Part shown: piece by piece, positions 22,383 to 32,485 of the stretch | Layout of the letters: every line of letters begins with the position of its first letter | Numbering within the stretch: position 1 is the first letter of the stretch | Source: Eretmocerus hayati | Lineage: Eukaryota > Arthropoda > Insecta > Hymenoptera > Aphelinidae | DNA: 64,000 bases | Assembly (NCBI GenBank): GCA_029851415.1 | Contig: CM056741.1 | Span: 87,000,282-87,064,281 of the forward strand | Direction of reading: 5' to 3' | Translations under genes and position numbers: made by a program | The notes under the pieces: generated by a model | Databases searched by the model: none | The model's input: only the letters and a program-made list of their open reading frames with translations | What the model was told of the DNA's origin: nothing

Positions 22383-22967
22383 AGAAAAGGAAAAGAGACT
22401 CAGAGAAGCGGATATTATCATTTGGGACGAAGCTTCGATGATACCAAAAAAGGCCCTCGAGATAGCTGAAAGAACTCTCAGAGATTTGTGTAACAATGAC
22501 TCACTTTTTCGAGGGAAATTGATGATTCTTGGGGGGATTTCCGTCAAATACTCTACCTGTTATGGAAAAACTCCGTAGAGACTCCATAGTTGAAGAAACT
22601 ATGAAATATTAATCTTTATGGGGGTCATTCGAAATTATGAAATTAACTCAAAATTTACGTTCAAATGAGACTAAGTTTTCTTCATTCTTATTGAACATTG
22701 GAGAAGGAAAAATAGATCGTTTGACAATTCCTCAAGAATGGGAATGCGATGACGTTTGCGATAAAATTAACGGAAACTCTAAAAGAGATCGAACTTTCAA
22801 TAGTGTCATTCTTCCTCCTCATAATGAAGATACTCTAGGACTGAATAAAAGAATATCATCCTTTCAGAAAGGAAGTTCAACTACATACTATAGCATTGAT
22901 TATGCAACTCATGAAGATGTTGATCAGACTGATGATAATCCAATCGAGGTTCTGAATAATATCAGAT
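22383..22967 (+). pseudogene. Helitron helicase, motifs II to IV
   Basis: GEKEKRLREADIIIWDEASM contains Walker B (WDEAS, about 22422-22436) and is followed by IPKKALEIAERTLRDLCNN. Motif III is present in nucleotides near 22536-22552 (readable as GDFRQ in a shifted frame) but a one-base frameshift turns it into GGISVK. Motif IV follows as KLTQNLRSNETKF with FLLNIGEGKIDRLTIP, and then FNSVILPPHNEDTLGLNKRI. The frame is cut after EVLNNIR by the nested insertions at 22968-25865 and continues in the same frame after them. Confidence 0.85.
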
Positions 22968-23255
22968 AAGTATGCAAATTATACCGATAAGGTAGATCTC
23001 ATCGATATGTTGACTCTATCGCTCGATTTGATGAGATACATTGAATGAATGAATTTATCGTTTCTTCAAGCCACTTATAATCGTCGCGCTCTGCCGGCAA
23101 TCACAGTTTTGACAAATGTCAAACTGCGACCTTCGAGGCTCCACTTTCATAGTGGCTGCTTCACGAAGGGATTTTTTATATATTTTTTTTCATTTTTTTT
23201 TTTTGGATTTTTTCATTTTTTATTGAAAGATTGACCGAGAAATGAAAAAATTCTC

Positions 23256-23327
23256 CCTCGGGCGGGACTTGAACCTCGCAATCTCCGGTACTCCGGACCG
23301 GCGCCTTGAACAATTAGACCGCCGAGG
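23256..23327 (-). repeat. tRNA-like sequence (SINE head), copy 1
   Basis: Read on the minus strand, 72 nt are closed by a CCTCGG/CCGAGG acceptor stem, with an A-box-like GGTCTAATTGTTCAAGG and a B-box GGTTCAAGTCC. The anticodon arm can form (CCGGT/ACCGG), but position 33 is not U and the T stem has a mismatch. It is therefore unlikely to be a functional tRNA. A near-identical copy at 24358-24429 supports a tRNA-derived SINE. Confidence 0.55.
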
Positions 23328-24357
23328 CGATTGCGTATTCACTCGCTCGGGGGAGCCTTCTCTCATCTCTTGTGCCAATCTTTCGATGCGGTCAATCAAG
23401 GAACCATGACCATTCAAGTATGCAAATTATACCGATAAGGTGGATCTCATCGACATTTTGACTCTATCGCTCGATTTGATGAAATGCATTTAATGAATGA
23501 ATTTATCGTTTTTTCGAGCCACTTATGATCGTCGCGCTCAGGCGGCGATCACAGTTTTGTAGCGTGGTGCATTTTCATGAATACTTGAAAGTTCAAATAG
23601 CGAGTTGAGCTTTATAAATCTTTCTCCAACTTATAATTCCTTCCAAATCATTCATCGAGCATCAGCAATGATTCCTGAGTTAGACCTGAGATGAGCAAGT
23701 GAAAACTTGATCGCGCAGGCATAAAACTAAATTCGATCTCGAGCAACCGAGTTCTGAGAAAGTATTTTATTTCTATCCAATAAAGCGATCAATGTAGTGG
23801 TTAAGACGACAAATATGAGAAGTCAACGATTAATCTGCATCGCCAACGCGGAAGAGAAAAGAACCATGTACAAATGCAAGTGAGGGGAATTACGTTATCA
23901 CCCTCATCCCTTCCTATAAGAAATTCCTGTCCTCTCCTTCTCGACAAGAAGGAGCGAAAACCCCTGTAAAACGGCTGAGCGCAGACGGACTTTGGCTCGT
24001 GCACGATTCACAGCCAGCTTTGTAACAAAGTCCAATAAAGTCTATTCTGAGTTGTATCTTGAATCTTTCGAGTTATTTCTAAATTCTAATAAAACCAATT
24101 GCACCTTCAAGTCTCCAGATAGCTATTTATTAGTCGATCCGCGATTGAGAACTCACAAGTAAATTCAAATCAGAATTCGGTAGTAGCGGGAAAATAACCT
24201 ACGACAGTTTTGACAAATGTCAAACTGCGACCTTCGAGGCTCCACTTTCATAGTGGCTCCATCACAAAGGGATTTTTTTATATATTTTTCTTTTTTTTTT
24301 TTTTTTTTATTTTTCCATTTTTCATTGAAAGCTTGACCGAGAGATGAAAAGATTCTT

Positions 24358-24429
24358 CCTCGGGCGGGACTTGAACCTCACAATCTCTGGTACTCCGGAC
24401 CGGCGCCTTAACCAATTAGACCACCGAGG
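24358..24429 (-). repeat. tRNA-like sequence (SINE head), copy 2
   Basis: The same 72 nt arrangement as at 23256-23327 is seen, with a better A-box (GGTCTAATTGGTTAAGGCG) and B-box (GGTTCAAGTCC). The flanking T-rich tract and the preceding GAGGCTCCACTTTCATAGTG are also duplicated, so the whole block is a dispersed repeat and not a tRNA gene. Confidence 0.55.
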
Positions 24430-24519
24430 CGATTGAGTATTCACTCGCTCGGGGAAGCCTTCTCTCATCTCTTGTGCCAATCTTTCGAGGTTTCATTTTC
24501 GAAAAAATAAATATCAGAT

Positions 24520-25865
24520 AAGGTCTGTCACCACATGATTTAGAATTGAAAATTAATGCTATAGTAATGTTGATAAGGAACTTGAGCCCAAGAGGAGGAG
24601 TTTCGAAACTCCCGTGTTCTCCATCAACGGGTACGAAATTCCACTCAAGAGGAAACTCAAGTACCTTGGGGTTTGGTTTGATGACCGATGAAGCCACAAG
24701 GCACAAGCCAGAGAAGCAGCGCTGAAGGCGGGCAGGGTCGGTGGCGCCCTCCAGCGGCTCATGCCAAACATTGGTGGCCCTAAGCCAAACAGAAGAGCCT
24801 CACTCAGCACCGTGAGCTATTCCATCATGCTGTACGGTGCACCAATTTGGGGACAGGTTTCTAGAGGGTCCGTTATCGATGCAAAGCTAGGTCCAGTCCA
24901 GCGGCGTTTCGCGCTACGGGCAATCAGCGCTTATTGCACGGTGTCCGACAACGCAGCCTATGTGCTTGCGGGCACATTACCTATTACCCTGCTTGTAGCC
25001 GAGAGAGTGCGGGTATGGAAACGCCAAGAAACCCTTGAGAGCGATGGATTCGTGCTCAACCCCACTCGTAAGGCCCTGATACGACACGTCGAGAGGGGGG
25101 AGACCGTCGAAGAGTGGCAAAAAGAGTGGGAGAGCTCAACGAAAGGGAAGTGAACGCGAAGACTGATCCCCAACATAGCCAGGTGGATCGATTGAGCTCA
25201 CGGAGAACTGGATTACTGGCTGACCCAAGCGTTTAGTGGTCATGGCTGCTTCGGAGAGTACCTGGAGCGGTTCCAGAAGAGGGAGACCCCGGTCTGTCAG
25301 ATGTGTGCGGCAGACTGGGACGATGTGGAGCATGCACTCTTCCAGTGCATGAACACAGCTGTGGAGAGAGCGGAGCTCGCGAACTGGCTTGGGAATCAGA
25401 TCACCCCTGAGAATCTAGTGCCGTTCATGCCCTGCAGCAAAGAGACAACGGATGAAATCGCCACCTCTATCAAGACGTCGATCACCCGGAAAGAAGAGCG
25501 AGAACGGGCATTGCAGCGCCAAGCAAGGGGCGCTGCATAGCGAACAACGACGACTTCGAGAGTGATCAATGACGACGAAGAGAGAAGACAGAAGAGCGGA
25601 CACACTGAAGAGGAACGCCCCATGGCGCGCGATACGCCTCCCACCCTGAAGTAATGCTAACGAAGTTCCGGGTTGGGTTGGATAGATAGGGGTTAGCTGC
25701 CCCCAGTTCTGCAATGATGGCTTGCTAACATCGTAGGGCTGAGAGTAGAAGGTTTTAGCCCCCAGGGCACACGGGCGTCGGATTCATGCTCATCCGGTTT
25801 ACCGGGTGAGCAAAATGAAAGCGCTTATGGTCTGTCGGTGAGAGATCCATTGGGGATAGCCTGTC
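24520..25865 (+). pseudogene. 5'-truncated R1-like LINE, reverse transcriptase C-terminus and zinc knuckle
   Basis: Translation from about 24545 gives ELKINAIVMLIRNLSPRGG, then KLKYLGVWFDD, then AREAALKAGRVGGALQRLMP, then SYSIMLYGAPIWGQ. These are the thumb and C-terminal region of an R1/I-group non-LTR retrotransposon. An in-frame TGA occurs near 24688. After a frameshift near 25150 the 25301-25540 frame holds CQMCAADWDDVEHALFQC, a CCHC knuckle (C-x2-C-x8-H-x4-C) typical of this group. The insertion is flanked by ATCAGAT at 24513-24519 and 25866-25872, the latter restoring the Helitron frame. The 3' UTR lacks a poly(A) tail. Confidence 0.85.
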
Positions 25866-26322
25866 ATCAGATTTTTCCTCATATTCTACTTGAAAATAAA
25901 AAGAAAAAAAAGGAACTTGAGTGTGTCAGATGGACTGTGCAATGGAACAAGACTGAGGAGTGTGAGACTCTATAAGTATAATACTGAAGCCGAGATAATA
26001 ACGGGATAAAATGGGGGGTATCGTTTTCATCCCGAGAATAACTCTTGATACCAAGAATTCTTCTTTGCCTTTCACGTTATACAGGAACCAGTTTCCAATA
26101 GTCTTTGCATTCGCAATGACAATCAACAAATCCCAAGGGCAAAGCTTTGATATGGTTGGGTTATACTTGAGGGGACCCCTTTTCTCTCATAGACAGTTGT
26201 ACGTAGCATTATCGAGATGTAGGAACCCGAATAATTTATACATTGAGAATCAGCTTGAAGATCACGACAGTATAGAGAATATAGCGTGGGAAGAAATTTT
26301 TGAAATTCAAAATAACTCATAA
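25866..26322 (+). pseudogene. Helitron helicase, motifs V and VI (C-terminus)
   Basis: After the LINE the helicase resumes in the original frame: FFLIFYLKIKRKKRNLSVSD, then GLCNGTRLRSVRLYKYNTEA. A TAA and a one-base shift near 26010 lead into the 26011-26322 frame: GIVFIPRITLDTKNSSLPFT, then FAMTINKSQGQSFDMVGLYL (motif V), then LYVALSRCRNPNNLYI (motif VI). The stop at 26320-26322 is the expected end of the Rep/helicase. The complete gene would have spanned 17766-26322 before insertions. Confidence 0.9.
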
Positions 26323-26386
26323 CTAATCAGATTATTCATATAGATATACTATCAAGAATATATGATTCAAAATTCATTTTAGACTT

Positions 26387-26768
26387 TTGACAATGGAATG
26401 CAATCCGACTTTTGATAGAAATGTAGATTCAATTAATGTTGTGAAAAGAGCGAAGTCACAAAGACTGGATCATGAGATAGAAGAGCATATCAAAGAAGAA
26501 GAGTTGCACAATGATTGTCAATTTGTTGTTCGAATCGAAAGAATCCGAAGATGTGGAGAAATTAGTTGTTGTCAGAAATGATGTTCCCGGAAACAATTCA
26601 CATGGATATTTTAATGATTGGTCGAAAGTTCCTTCAAGTTTGAAAAATTATGCAATGAATTATTTGAGAGTTCAAATTGAAAATGGAGAAATCAGGCTTC
26701 AAATTTTTCAAGATGTCAATGTTCTCGATAACATGTTGCTCAAGTTAGCTAATGTAATATTGCCGTGA
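26387..26768 (+). pseudogene. Cargo-like ORF downstream of the Helitron helicase, frameshifted
   Basis: Two overlapping frames look like one protein split by a frameshift near 26512: the first (26387-26581) starts MTMECNPTFDRNVDSINVVK, and the second (26511-26768) gives VVVRNDVPGNNSHGYFNDWS, then SLKNYAMNYLRVQIENGEIR and ends at a TGA. The composition is acidic and coil-like at the start (DHEIEEHIKEEEL). I recognise no domain. Its same-strand position just after the helicase and its AT-rich codon use suggest a second Helitron gene. Confidence 0.4.
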
Positions 26769-27410
26769 CTGGAATTGGATGAACTGTCAATGGAAATTTG
26801 TGAATTAAATATTACAAATAAATGATGATTTGTGTTATCGACATAATTCATCATATCTTCCTTTTACCTAGACATGATGTCCAGTAAATCCGAGTTCCTA
26901 ATAAGATTATCGTATTTCTAGAACCAGAGAAAGAATGATGAATGGAGAAGTGAGGTTATTAGTTATGATTCATTTCCCACTCACGAAGGAAATTCCAATC
27001 TTGATATGAACTGATATTGGTCAAACATAGAAAGCATTTTCATCATGTTGATACCTGAAATTTCTTGATAATCATCCATTCCATGAAGATATTTGTGAAA
27101 ATGGAATATCAAATCATATCTTCGGTGAAAGTTCCAACACTTTTGTGTATAATGTGTATATTCAATTACGAAGTCTTTGCATAACAAAAGTGAGAATCGT
27201 GTTCAAAAATTTCAATATATTCAAAATCGTTGCGATAAGGGGATTATGAATTCAGTTAGACCAGAATCAATCTCTTCCAAGGTTGGACTGATCTTCGTTG
27301 AAAAAACTAGGTAGACTTGAGATTGGATGAGACTATCCTGAGATTGAATCAATTAGAAAAAAAAACAAATCGAAAGACATAATAGTGACAAAAACAGACG
27401 AGTTCATTTC
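26769..27410. other. AT-rich spacer inside the Helitron, no gene recognised
   Basis: I see no ORF above about 70 codons with any motif and no strong inverted repeat. It separates the helicase-proximal ORF from the zinc-finger ORF. Confidence 0.5.
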
Positions 27411-27650
27411 TTGGAGCGTGGTTTAATATTGGATAGTAGACATTTGAGAATCCATTTAGACACACACGGTGATCCAAATAAGTACAGCTGTACACAAAAA
27501 CGTTTTGGGGAATCGTTCAAAAGAAAGGGTCAGTTGATCCGTCACATCAAGTCTCACGATGAATCATCGAGCGAAATTTGTGAGAATTGTGGAAAACCAT
27601 TCTACAGATTAGATCATTTGAAAAAACATATTTGTAAAAATGATACGTGA
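27411..27650 (+). CDS. C2H2 zinc-finger ORF within the Helitron
   Basis: This 79-codon frame has the end of one finger (HLRIHLDTH), a linker GDPNKY, a second finger (YSCTQKRFGESFKRKGQLIR then HIKSH) and a third (ICENCGKPFYRLDHLKKHIC). In the second finger only one of the two cysteines is seen. In the third the CxxC pair and first His are present but the last His position is lost before the stop. The spacing F-x5-L-x2-H is kept. It probably acted in nucleic-acid binding, either as a Helitron accessory protein or a captured host fragment. Broken fingers suggest it is decaying. Confidence 0.6.
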   Translation: MERGLILDSRHLRIHLDTHGDPNKYSCTQKRFGESFKRKGQLIRHIKSHDESSSEICENCGKPFYRLDHLKKHICKNDT

Positions 27651-27943
27651 CATAGATGGAGAATGTTATTGTTCATTCTCTATGTTAAAGTAATCAAGAA
27701 TAAGAGAAAAACGGAATCGAATGAAAATAATCTTACGAAGAAAACGAAGAAATTAGACTTTACCTCGACTGAATTTTTGAAATCAAAATTGAAAGTCGGT
27801 GATAAGACGGCGTGAGTTGCAATTGTAGTATTATTATGATTGATTTTTGAAATCAATAAAATGATCTAAGATGATTCACCAGTATTATAATTGGATACGA
27901 AGAAGAAATTATTGGAGACCAGTCATTCATTAACAAAGAGACA

Positions 27944-28165
27944 ATGAAAGAATTCAAGACATTCAAATTTATTGTGAACAATTATGATGGAATGAGTTTG
28001 CAATTCATCATTTTCGACGAAGATATAGAGAAATTCCGGAATTTTAAGAAAGTGCATCGGGTACGTATTTGTTGTAGGTTTCGTTTTACACTACATCTGA
28101 TGATTGTGAAATTCATGGAAAATGATGTTGGAAAATGTATGTATACAACGGAGGAAGGGCTATAA
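27944..28165 (+). CDS. Small ORF, possibly OB-fold (RPA-like) cargo fragment
   Basis: The 73-codon frame reads MKEFKTFKFIVNNYDGMSLQ, then FIIFDEDIEKFRNFKKVHRV. The alternation of short beta-prone blocks followed by FDEDIEKF resembles the strand 1-3 pattern of RPA-type OB folds, and RPA-like genes are known Helitron cargo. This is a weak resemblance, not a motif match. The remaining protein may have been disrupted by the fold-back element at 28385. Confidence 0.3.
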   Translation: MKEFKTFKFIVNNYDGMSLQFIIFDEDIEKFRNFKKVHRVRICCRFRFTLHLMIVKFMENDVGKCMYTTEEGL

Positions 28166-28465
28166 TGAAGAAAATATACCTTACGAGTTCAAATTACGGA
28201 ATTTCTCGAAACTATCTCTACTTGGAGAATTTGAACGTTCGAAAAACCAGAAACCTGTTGAAATTTAATTTGAAGATATTCCTAAAAAGAAAGAATTAAT
28301 AAGTGAGTGAGGAAATGGTATCGTAGTGAAATAATGATGTATTCGTGTTGTCAAATATCCCCACAGAGTGTGAAAATTGATATTTTCGATCTTTAAGGAC
28401 GGGTGTGAGGAATTTTGGAAAAAATTCCACAAATGCTCTCTTGTTTGAAACTTTTTTCATTTCTT

Positions 28466-28503
28466 CGACGTTTCGTCCACCAGGTTTGTGGACCTCATCA
28501 GGG
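28466..28503 (-). ncRNA. Hammerhead-like RNA motif, left arm
   Basis: On the minus strand the order is CTGATGAG, stem GTCCAC, loop AAACCTG, stem GTGGAC, GAAAC, GTC. This is the inverted copy of 28998-29032. See that entry for the reasoning and caveats. Confidence 0.35.
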
Positions 28504-28997
28504 AAAGGGCTTCTATAAATGGGTGAATAGACAGATGGTATTTTGAGTTTGATCTAAACGACTACCATGCCACAAAGTCACACAGGAATACTCACGTCTT
28601 TGTTGTCACAAGTCACATATTACGATGTTATAATCTTGAAACTATTTCTCGAGCACATAACGAGAGACTCGTTTGGCCGTTGTCAATGTAATGGAGTTAT
28701 CTGGATGTGGAGGTTTGCGTGATGAGATATCGTGTGAGAAGGAGTATTTAATACGAGTATTTCATACGATATTCAATCACGCAAACCTACACATCCAGAT
28801 TACTTCATTACATTGACAACAGCCAAACGAGTCGCTCGTTATGTGCTCGAAAAATATTTTCAAGATTATAACATCGTAATATGTGACTTTTTACAACAAA
28901 AACGTGAGTGTTCCTGTGTGACTTTGTGGCATGGTAGTCGTTTAAATCATACTCAGAATAACATCTGTCAATTCACCCATTTATAGAAGCCCTATCC

Positions 28998-29032
28998 CTG
29001 ATGAGGTCCACAAACCTGGTGGACGAAACGTC
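28998..29032 (+). ncRNA. Hammerhead-like RNA motif, right arm
   Basis: CTGATGAG (28998-29005), then stem GTCCAC/GTGGAC (29006-29011 and 29019-29024) with a 7 nt loop, then GAAAC (29025-29029), then GTC. CUGAUGA and GAAA flanking a stem is the conserved core of hammerhead ribozymes. Two points argue against a normal active ribozyme: one extra G separates the first box from the stem, and stem III and stem I partners are not obvious. It may be a degenerate ribozyme or simply a conserved transposon hairpin. The 22 kb relative has CTGAAGAG, which breaks the core. Confidence 0.35.
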
Positions 29033-29134
29033 GAAGAAATAAAAAAAGTTTCAAACAAGAGAAACTTTGTGGAATTCTTCCCAAAATTCCTCGCACCAGT
29101 CCTTATGGATCGAAAATATCCATCTACACATTGT

Positions 29135-29520
29135 GAAAAAACAAGGACGAAGAAGTATTACAATAATTTTCTATATCCCCACAGAGACTCAAGGTAATAT
29201 TAGGACAGAGTTCGTGGAAAAATCGAAGCAGAGTCTGAAAGAGTGTATTGGCGTCTTGACGAATGGGATATACAAATCAGACATTTTTTCGACTAAAAAA
29301 GATGATGACATTTTGAATTTCGACCGTGGGACTAAGGTAGAAATTGTTGGTGATCTACGCGAAAATGGTAAGGGTTAAACATAAGAGGAGTTTGGATAGA
29401 TTAGTTTCGGAATTCATTTGGTTTCATTTGATGGGAGCAACTTACATTCTGAAGGTGGATAAAATCGGGGATATCAAAATTTTAGACGAGGAGAAAATGG
29501 ATATTGAAGAACTCATATGA
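29135..29520 (+). pseudogene. Cargo-like ORF after the fold-back element
   Basis: The frame reads GRRSITIIFYIPTETQ, then IRTEFVEKSKQSLKECIGVL, then DDILNFDRGTKVEIVGDLRE. After a TAA near 29378 a nearby frame continues as MGATYILKVDKIGDIKILDE (about 29432-29520). The start of the annotated ORF (29067) lies inside the fold-back arm and is not original. No domain is recognised. Orientation and composition fit the other Helitron cargo ORFs. Confidence 0.35.
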
Positions 29521-30385
29521 GGAAATGAAACTCTCGTAGTTGAGGTGATAATTTGATGAATATGTTTATGAAATATGTGATGAAATATATAATGGATATG
29601 AGAAATTTTCGAACATTCCACAAGGTTATAATGAAAATTAGCAATGGACGTTTTTGTATTATGGACATTCCCAGGGAAGTATTATTGAAATGTACATAGT
29701 ATCACATTACCTCTTTCATGAATAGTTAGAGTGTTTTGTTAGAAAAACACGAATGTTCTGGATAGATTATATTCTTTAGAGGGTTTCACAGGGCTACTGG
29801 CGATCTTCTCTCAAATTTTCTGAATTCAATTTGGTAATATTTGACTTTGCGATGATACATTAGTTAAAGAAAGAAACGTGCCAAGAGTGGTACCTTAAGA
29901 CATGATTATTTTTGGTTTAACAATATAGAAAGTTCAGTAGTGATACTTTTTGGAACTTCGAAATTTCAAAAATATTCTGTAAAATAGATGGATCTGACAA
30001 TAATGTAATAGTTAGATGGAATTATGAGACATAGAAGATGATCATGGAGAGGTGGTATGGAAATCCACTTACATATTGCAATTTCTCGAATTAAATTATT
30101 GAACTATAATATTCGTGATTTCTAGATAAGAAGGAGAGAAGGTTAAGATCTGTAATTGGGAGGAGAATTGAACGATGCCGTTGAAGATCGAGATTTCAGA
30201 TCATGAAGGGAATCGTTGGTGTATATCAGATATTCATACCTCAGAAATTGGAGAGGTTGCGAAGATTGAATTAATTCAACGTTATTGCTGAGGTTAGTTT
30301 TGACTAATCAGTGAGTGATAAGCTCATTTTTCAAGATATTTTGAGAAAATGAAATTTCTATGAAATTCTCATGAATGATAATCTG
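29521..30385. other. AT-rich spacer, possible end of the Helitron
   Basis: Only short ORFs occur, for example 38 codons from an ATG at 30176 (MPLKIEISDHEGNRWCISDI). The Helitron 3' end (a GC hairpin followed by CTRR) should lie in or near this region, but I could not identify one with confidence. Confidence 0.4.
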
Positions 30386-30770
30386 GGGCTGTGATGGGGC
30401 CAAGGGTAAGACTGGGGTTAGGGTGAGGGTGCACCCGAAGGTGTGGCAGGGGTGCGGCGAGGTGCAGTTAAGGGTGCGGCGAGGTGCGGTTAAGGGTGCG
30501 GCCGAGGGTGCGGAGGGGTGCGGCTGGGGTGCGTCTTGAGGTGCGGCTTGAGATGCCGCGTGGGTGCGGATAAGTGCGGCGAGGTGCGGAAGGGGTGCGC
30601 AAGTGTGAGCATGGTGCGGGTGGGGTGCGGAGGGTGCGGGAGGGGGGCGTGCGAGTGGGTGCGCATGGTTGCGGAAGAGGTGCGCAGGGGCTGCGGCGTG
30701 GTGCGGGTGAGGTGCGGATTGGGTGCGGTGGGGGTGCGTGAGGGTGCGGCGAACAACACTAGAACTATAT
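30386..30770. repeat. GGTGCGG minisatellite
   Basis: A degenerate 7-14 bp repeat (GGGTGCGGCGA, GGTGCGGTTAA, GGGTGCGGAG) runs for about 385 bp, purine-rich on the + strand. Both long ORFs across it (84 codons + and 106 codons -) are built from the repeat (R/G/C-rich and P/H/T-rich) and are not genes. Confidence 0.9.
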
Positions 30771-31060
30771 AATATAGGGGGATATGTGGATATACAACTG
30801 TTCGCTCCATTTACCAGCCCCCGCTACCCCAAATTATTTATTTATAAGCTTGAAAAATTGATAATCATCGTCCACGTCAACACGATGTTAGCAGACACCA
30901 TCAAATGTTGAATAATCACATCTTTCCTTGTCGATGTTGTGATCTGACAGTATGTATTTCATTTCCGTCTGCCAAAATCACTATTTTCATATCCGAGGAT
31001 TATCATATAACTGTACACCGATGATTCGGACCGTAGTTAGATTTATCATGAAACTTCGAG

Positions 31061-31544
31061 GAGGTTCCCCTGGTAGAGTCCGTCCGAGACGACAACAGAG
31101 GAGTCTCTCTACGCTATCGATGGCTGCAAGCCGTTAGCGGTCCGTCTCTGTGTTTCACGTTCGCTTTGTATTGCTATAGCGTGCAATTGACACGTTCGAG
31201 TCGACACATGGTTTTTCCGTGAACTGCTGAATATTCTGATACTCACAAGTAACCAACTCGAATTTCTATTTTTACAAGTATTTCTTACGTATATCTTCTA
31301 ACAATCATAGCATTTTTATCAAAAACTCGCTGTTGAGTCAACCCGAAAATGATGAAGGGAGATCAGAGAGCGCGCATTGCCCATAAGACGCCGTGTTGAA
31401 TTCGCGAAAGATCAAACCTTGATTTCTCGGCTCACAGGTAACCCCAAGTCTTGAAAATCCAGTGTAAGTCTCATATCAGCACTATGAACGAGTACTTTGA
31501 ATTTCATCAAAATCTCGCTATTGACTCGCTACCAGAGGAACCTC
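31061..31544. mobile_element. Short TIR element, 484 bp
   Basis: GAGGTTCCCCTGGTAG (31061-31076) is the inverted match of CTACCAGAGGAACCTC (31529-31544) with one mismatch. The interior is non-coding and contains ATAAGACGCCGTGTTGAA, a phrase also found near 49615, so an internal piece is repeated in the window. No TSD is evident. Confidence 0.5.
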
Positions 31545-31940
31545 TTTAAATAGTTTTGAGCTCGATAATAAAGTCAATTTCATAAATGACTGAGATTTCT
31601 TAGTCATTAAAATCGTTACATTCGCACGACGGAACAAAACCTTCTGCCTTCTTGTTGTTGAAAGATAGCTCCCGCTTGTTCAATTTCGGAGATATCTTTC
31701 GCTATTGCATTTTACTTGGCTCGGTAGAAATTTTCCAACTAAGGATAATTCGTTTCGCACAAAACAGGTTAGTCTTTACTATTAATGTTGAATACTCATC
31801 AATATATTCGCACTTTAGAATCGAATCCCCTCGAACTCTCAGGGGCTTGATATATCTCTGGACTTGTGAATTCTGGATCAATCTTTCCTATTGAATTTCA
31901 TTTGGCTTCTGACGTATACTACCGCTTAAAAGCTTGGGAT

Positions 31941-32068
31941 CACCCTTCGAAATAATTTTCCAACTCTCTCAACTCGATATCTTGGAACCAGTTTTCTATT
32001 CCCATCAACTGGTTCCAAAATATCGAGCTGAGGAGGTAAGACAATTATTTCGAAGGTGCTCTTTGACT
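31941..32068. repeat. Imperfect hairpin, 128 bp
   Basis: CCTTCGAAATAATTTTCCAA on the left pairs with the complement of GACAATTATTTCGAAGGTGC on the right. The apex is GGAACCAGTT/AACTGGTTCC. Surrounding DNA (31545-32480) is otherwise featureless, with repeated GGTTAGTCTTT phrases at 31768 and 32111. Confidence 0.55.
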
Positions 32069-32485
32069 CTTGACTGGCAGTGTTCTTTTCGAGAACCACG
32101 TGTTTCCTTCACGAACATCAGGTTAGTCTTTCAAATTATCACAATCACTTTGCAGATACGTGGAAATATTTGAAGCCCAAAAGATTGTGTCCAGAAGATC
32201 ATTATGAGTTAGTCTTGAACAAAGAATGAGCATTCAGCAAACTAGAACGAAGACTTCTGCAGTCCCAAAGTCCGCATATATTCATCAAATTATTGAAATA
32301 CAGGTACTTTTTCACATGATTGTCAGTCAGAATTCATTCTACCGTCATGACCGACAGAGTATCGGACGACCATTGGCGAAAACGCTATAGATACCATTCC
32401 ACTCCAATTATTGGAGGTAGATACCAGGACCGTGGAGTAAAGTTAGTAGTTTGTGGTGACCTGCAAGAGCATGGTTGATATTCTG

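Larger units (their letters stand above)
22968..24509. mobile_element. 1.5 kb SINE-like composite, nested in the LINE insertion
   Basis: It is bounded by AATATCAGATAAG at 22958-22970 and again at 24510-24522, a perfect 13 bp duplication of the kind left by target-primed reverse transcription. Inside, block S1 (TATGCAAATTATACCGATAA onward) occurs at about 22971 and 23418. Block S2 (GACAAATGTCAAACTG, GACCTTCGAGGCTCCACTTT, a T-rich tract and a tRNA-like part) occurs at 23101 and 24208. It may be two copies of one SINE plus unrelated middle DNA (23560-24200). No protein is encoded. Confidence 0.65.
28385..29130. mobile_element. 0.75 kb fold-back element with hammerhead-like hairpins in both arms
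   Basis: The arms, about 28385-28745 and 28770-29130, are inverted copies with about 90% identity. Tips read ATATTTTCGATCTTTAAGGA on the left and the complement of GTCCTTATGGATCGAAAATA on the right. Within each arm lies the conserved hairpin described separately, and the centre is a short AT-rich loop (near 28757). It belongs to the same family as 21986-22382. It separates two cargo-like ORFs of the Helitron. No transposase is encoded. Confidence 0.85.

Noticed and set aside
23256..24429. Two functional tRNA genes
   Set aside because: Position 33 is not U, the T stem has a mismatch, and the flanks are duplicated with the tRNA-like part, as in a SINE.
29521..30385. Helitron 3' terminus
   Set aside because: No GC hairpin followed by CTRR could be identified with confidence.
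30490..30810. Two opposing ORFs of 106 and 84 codons
   Set aside because: Both are translations of the GGTGCGG minisatellite.
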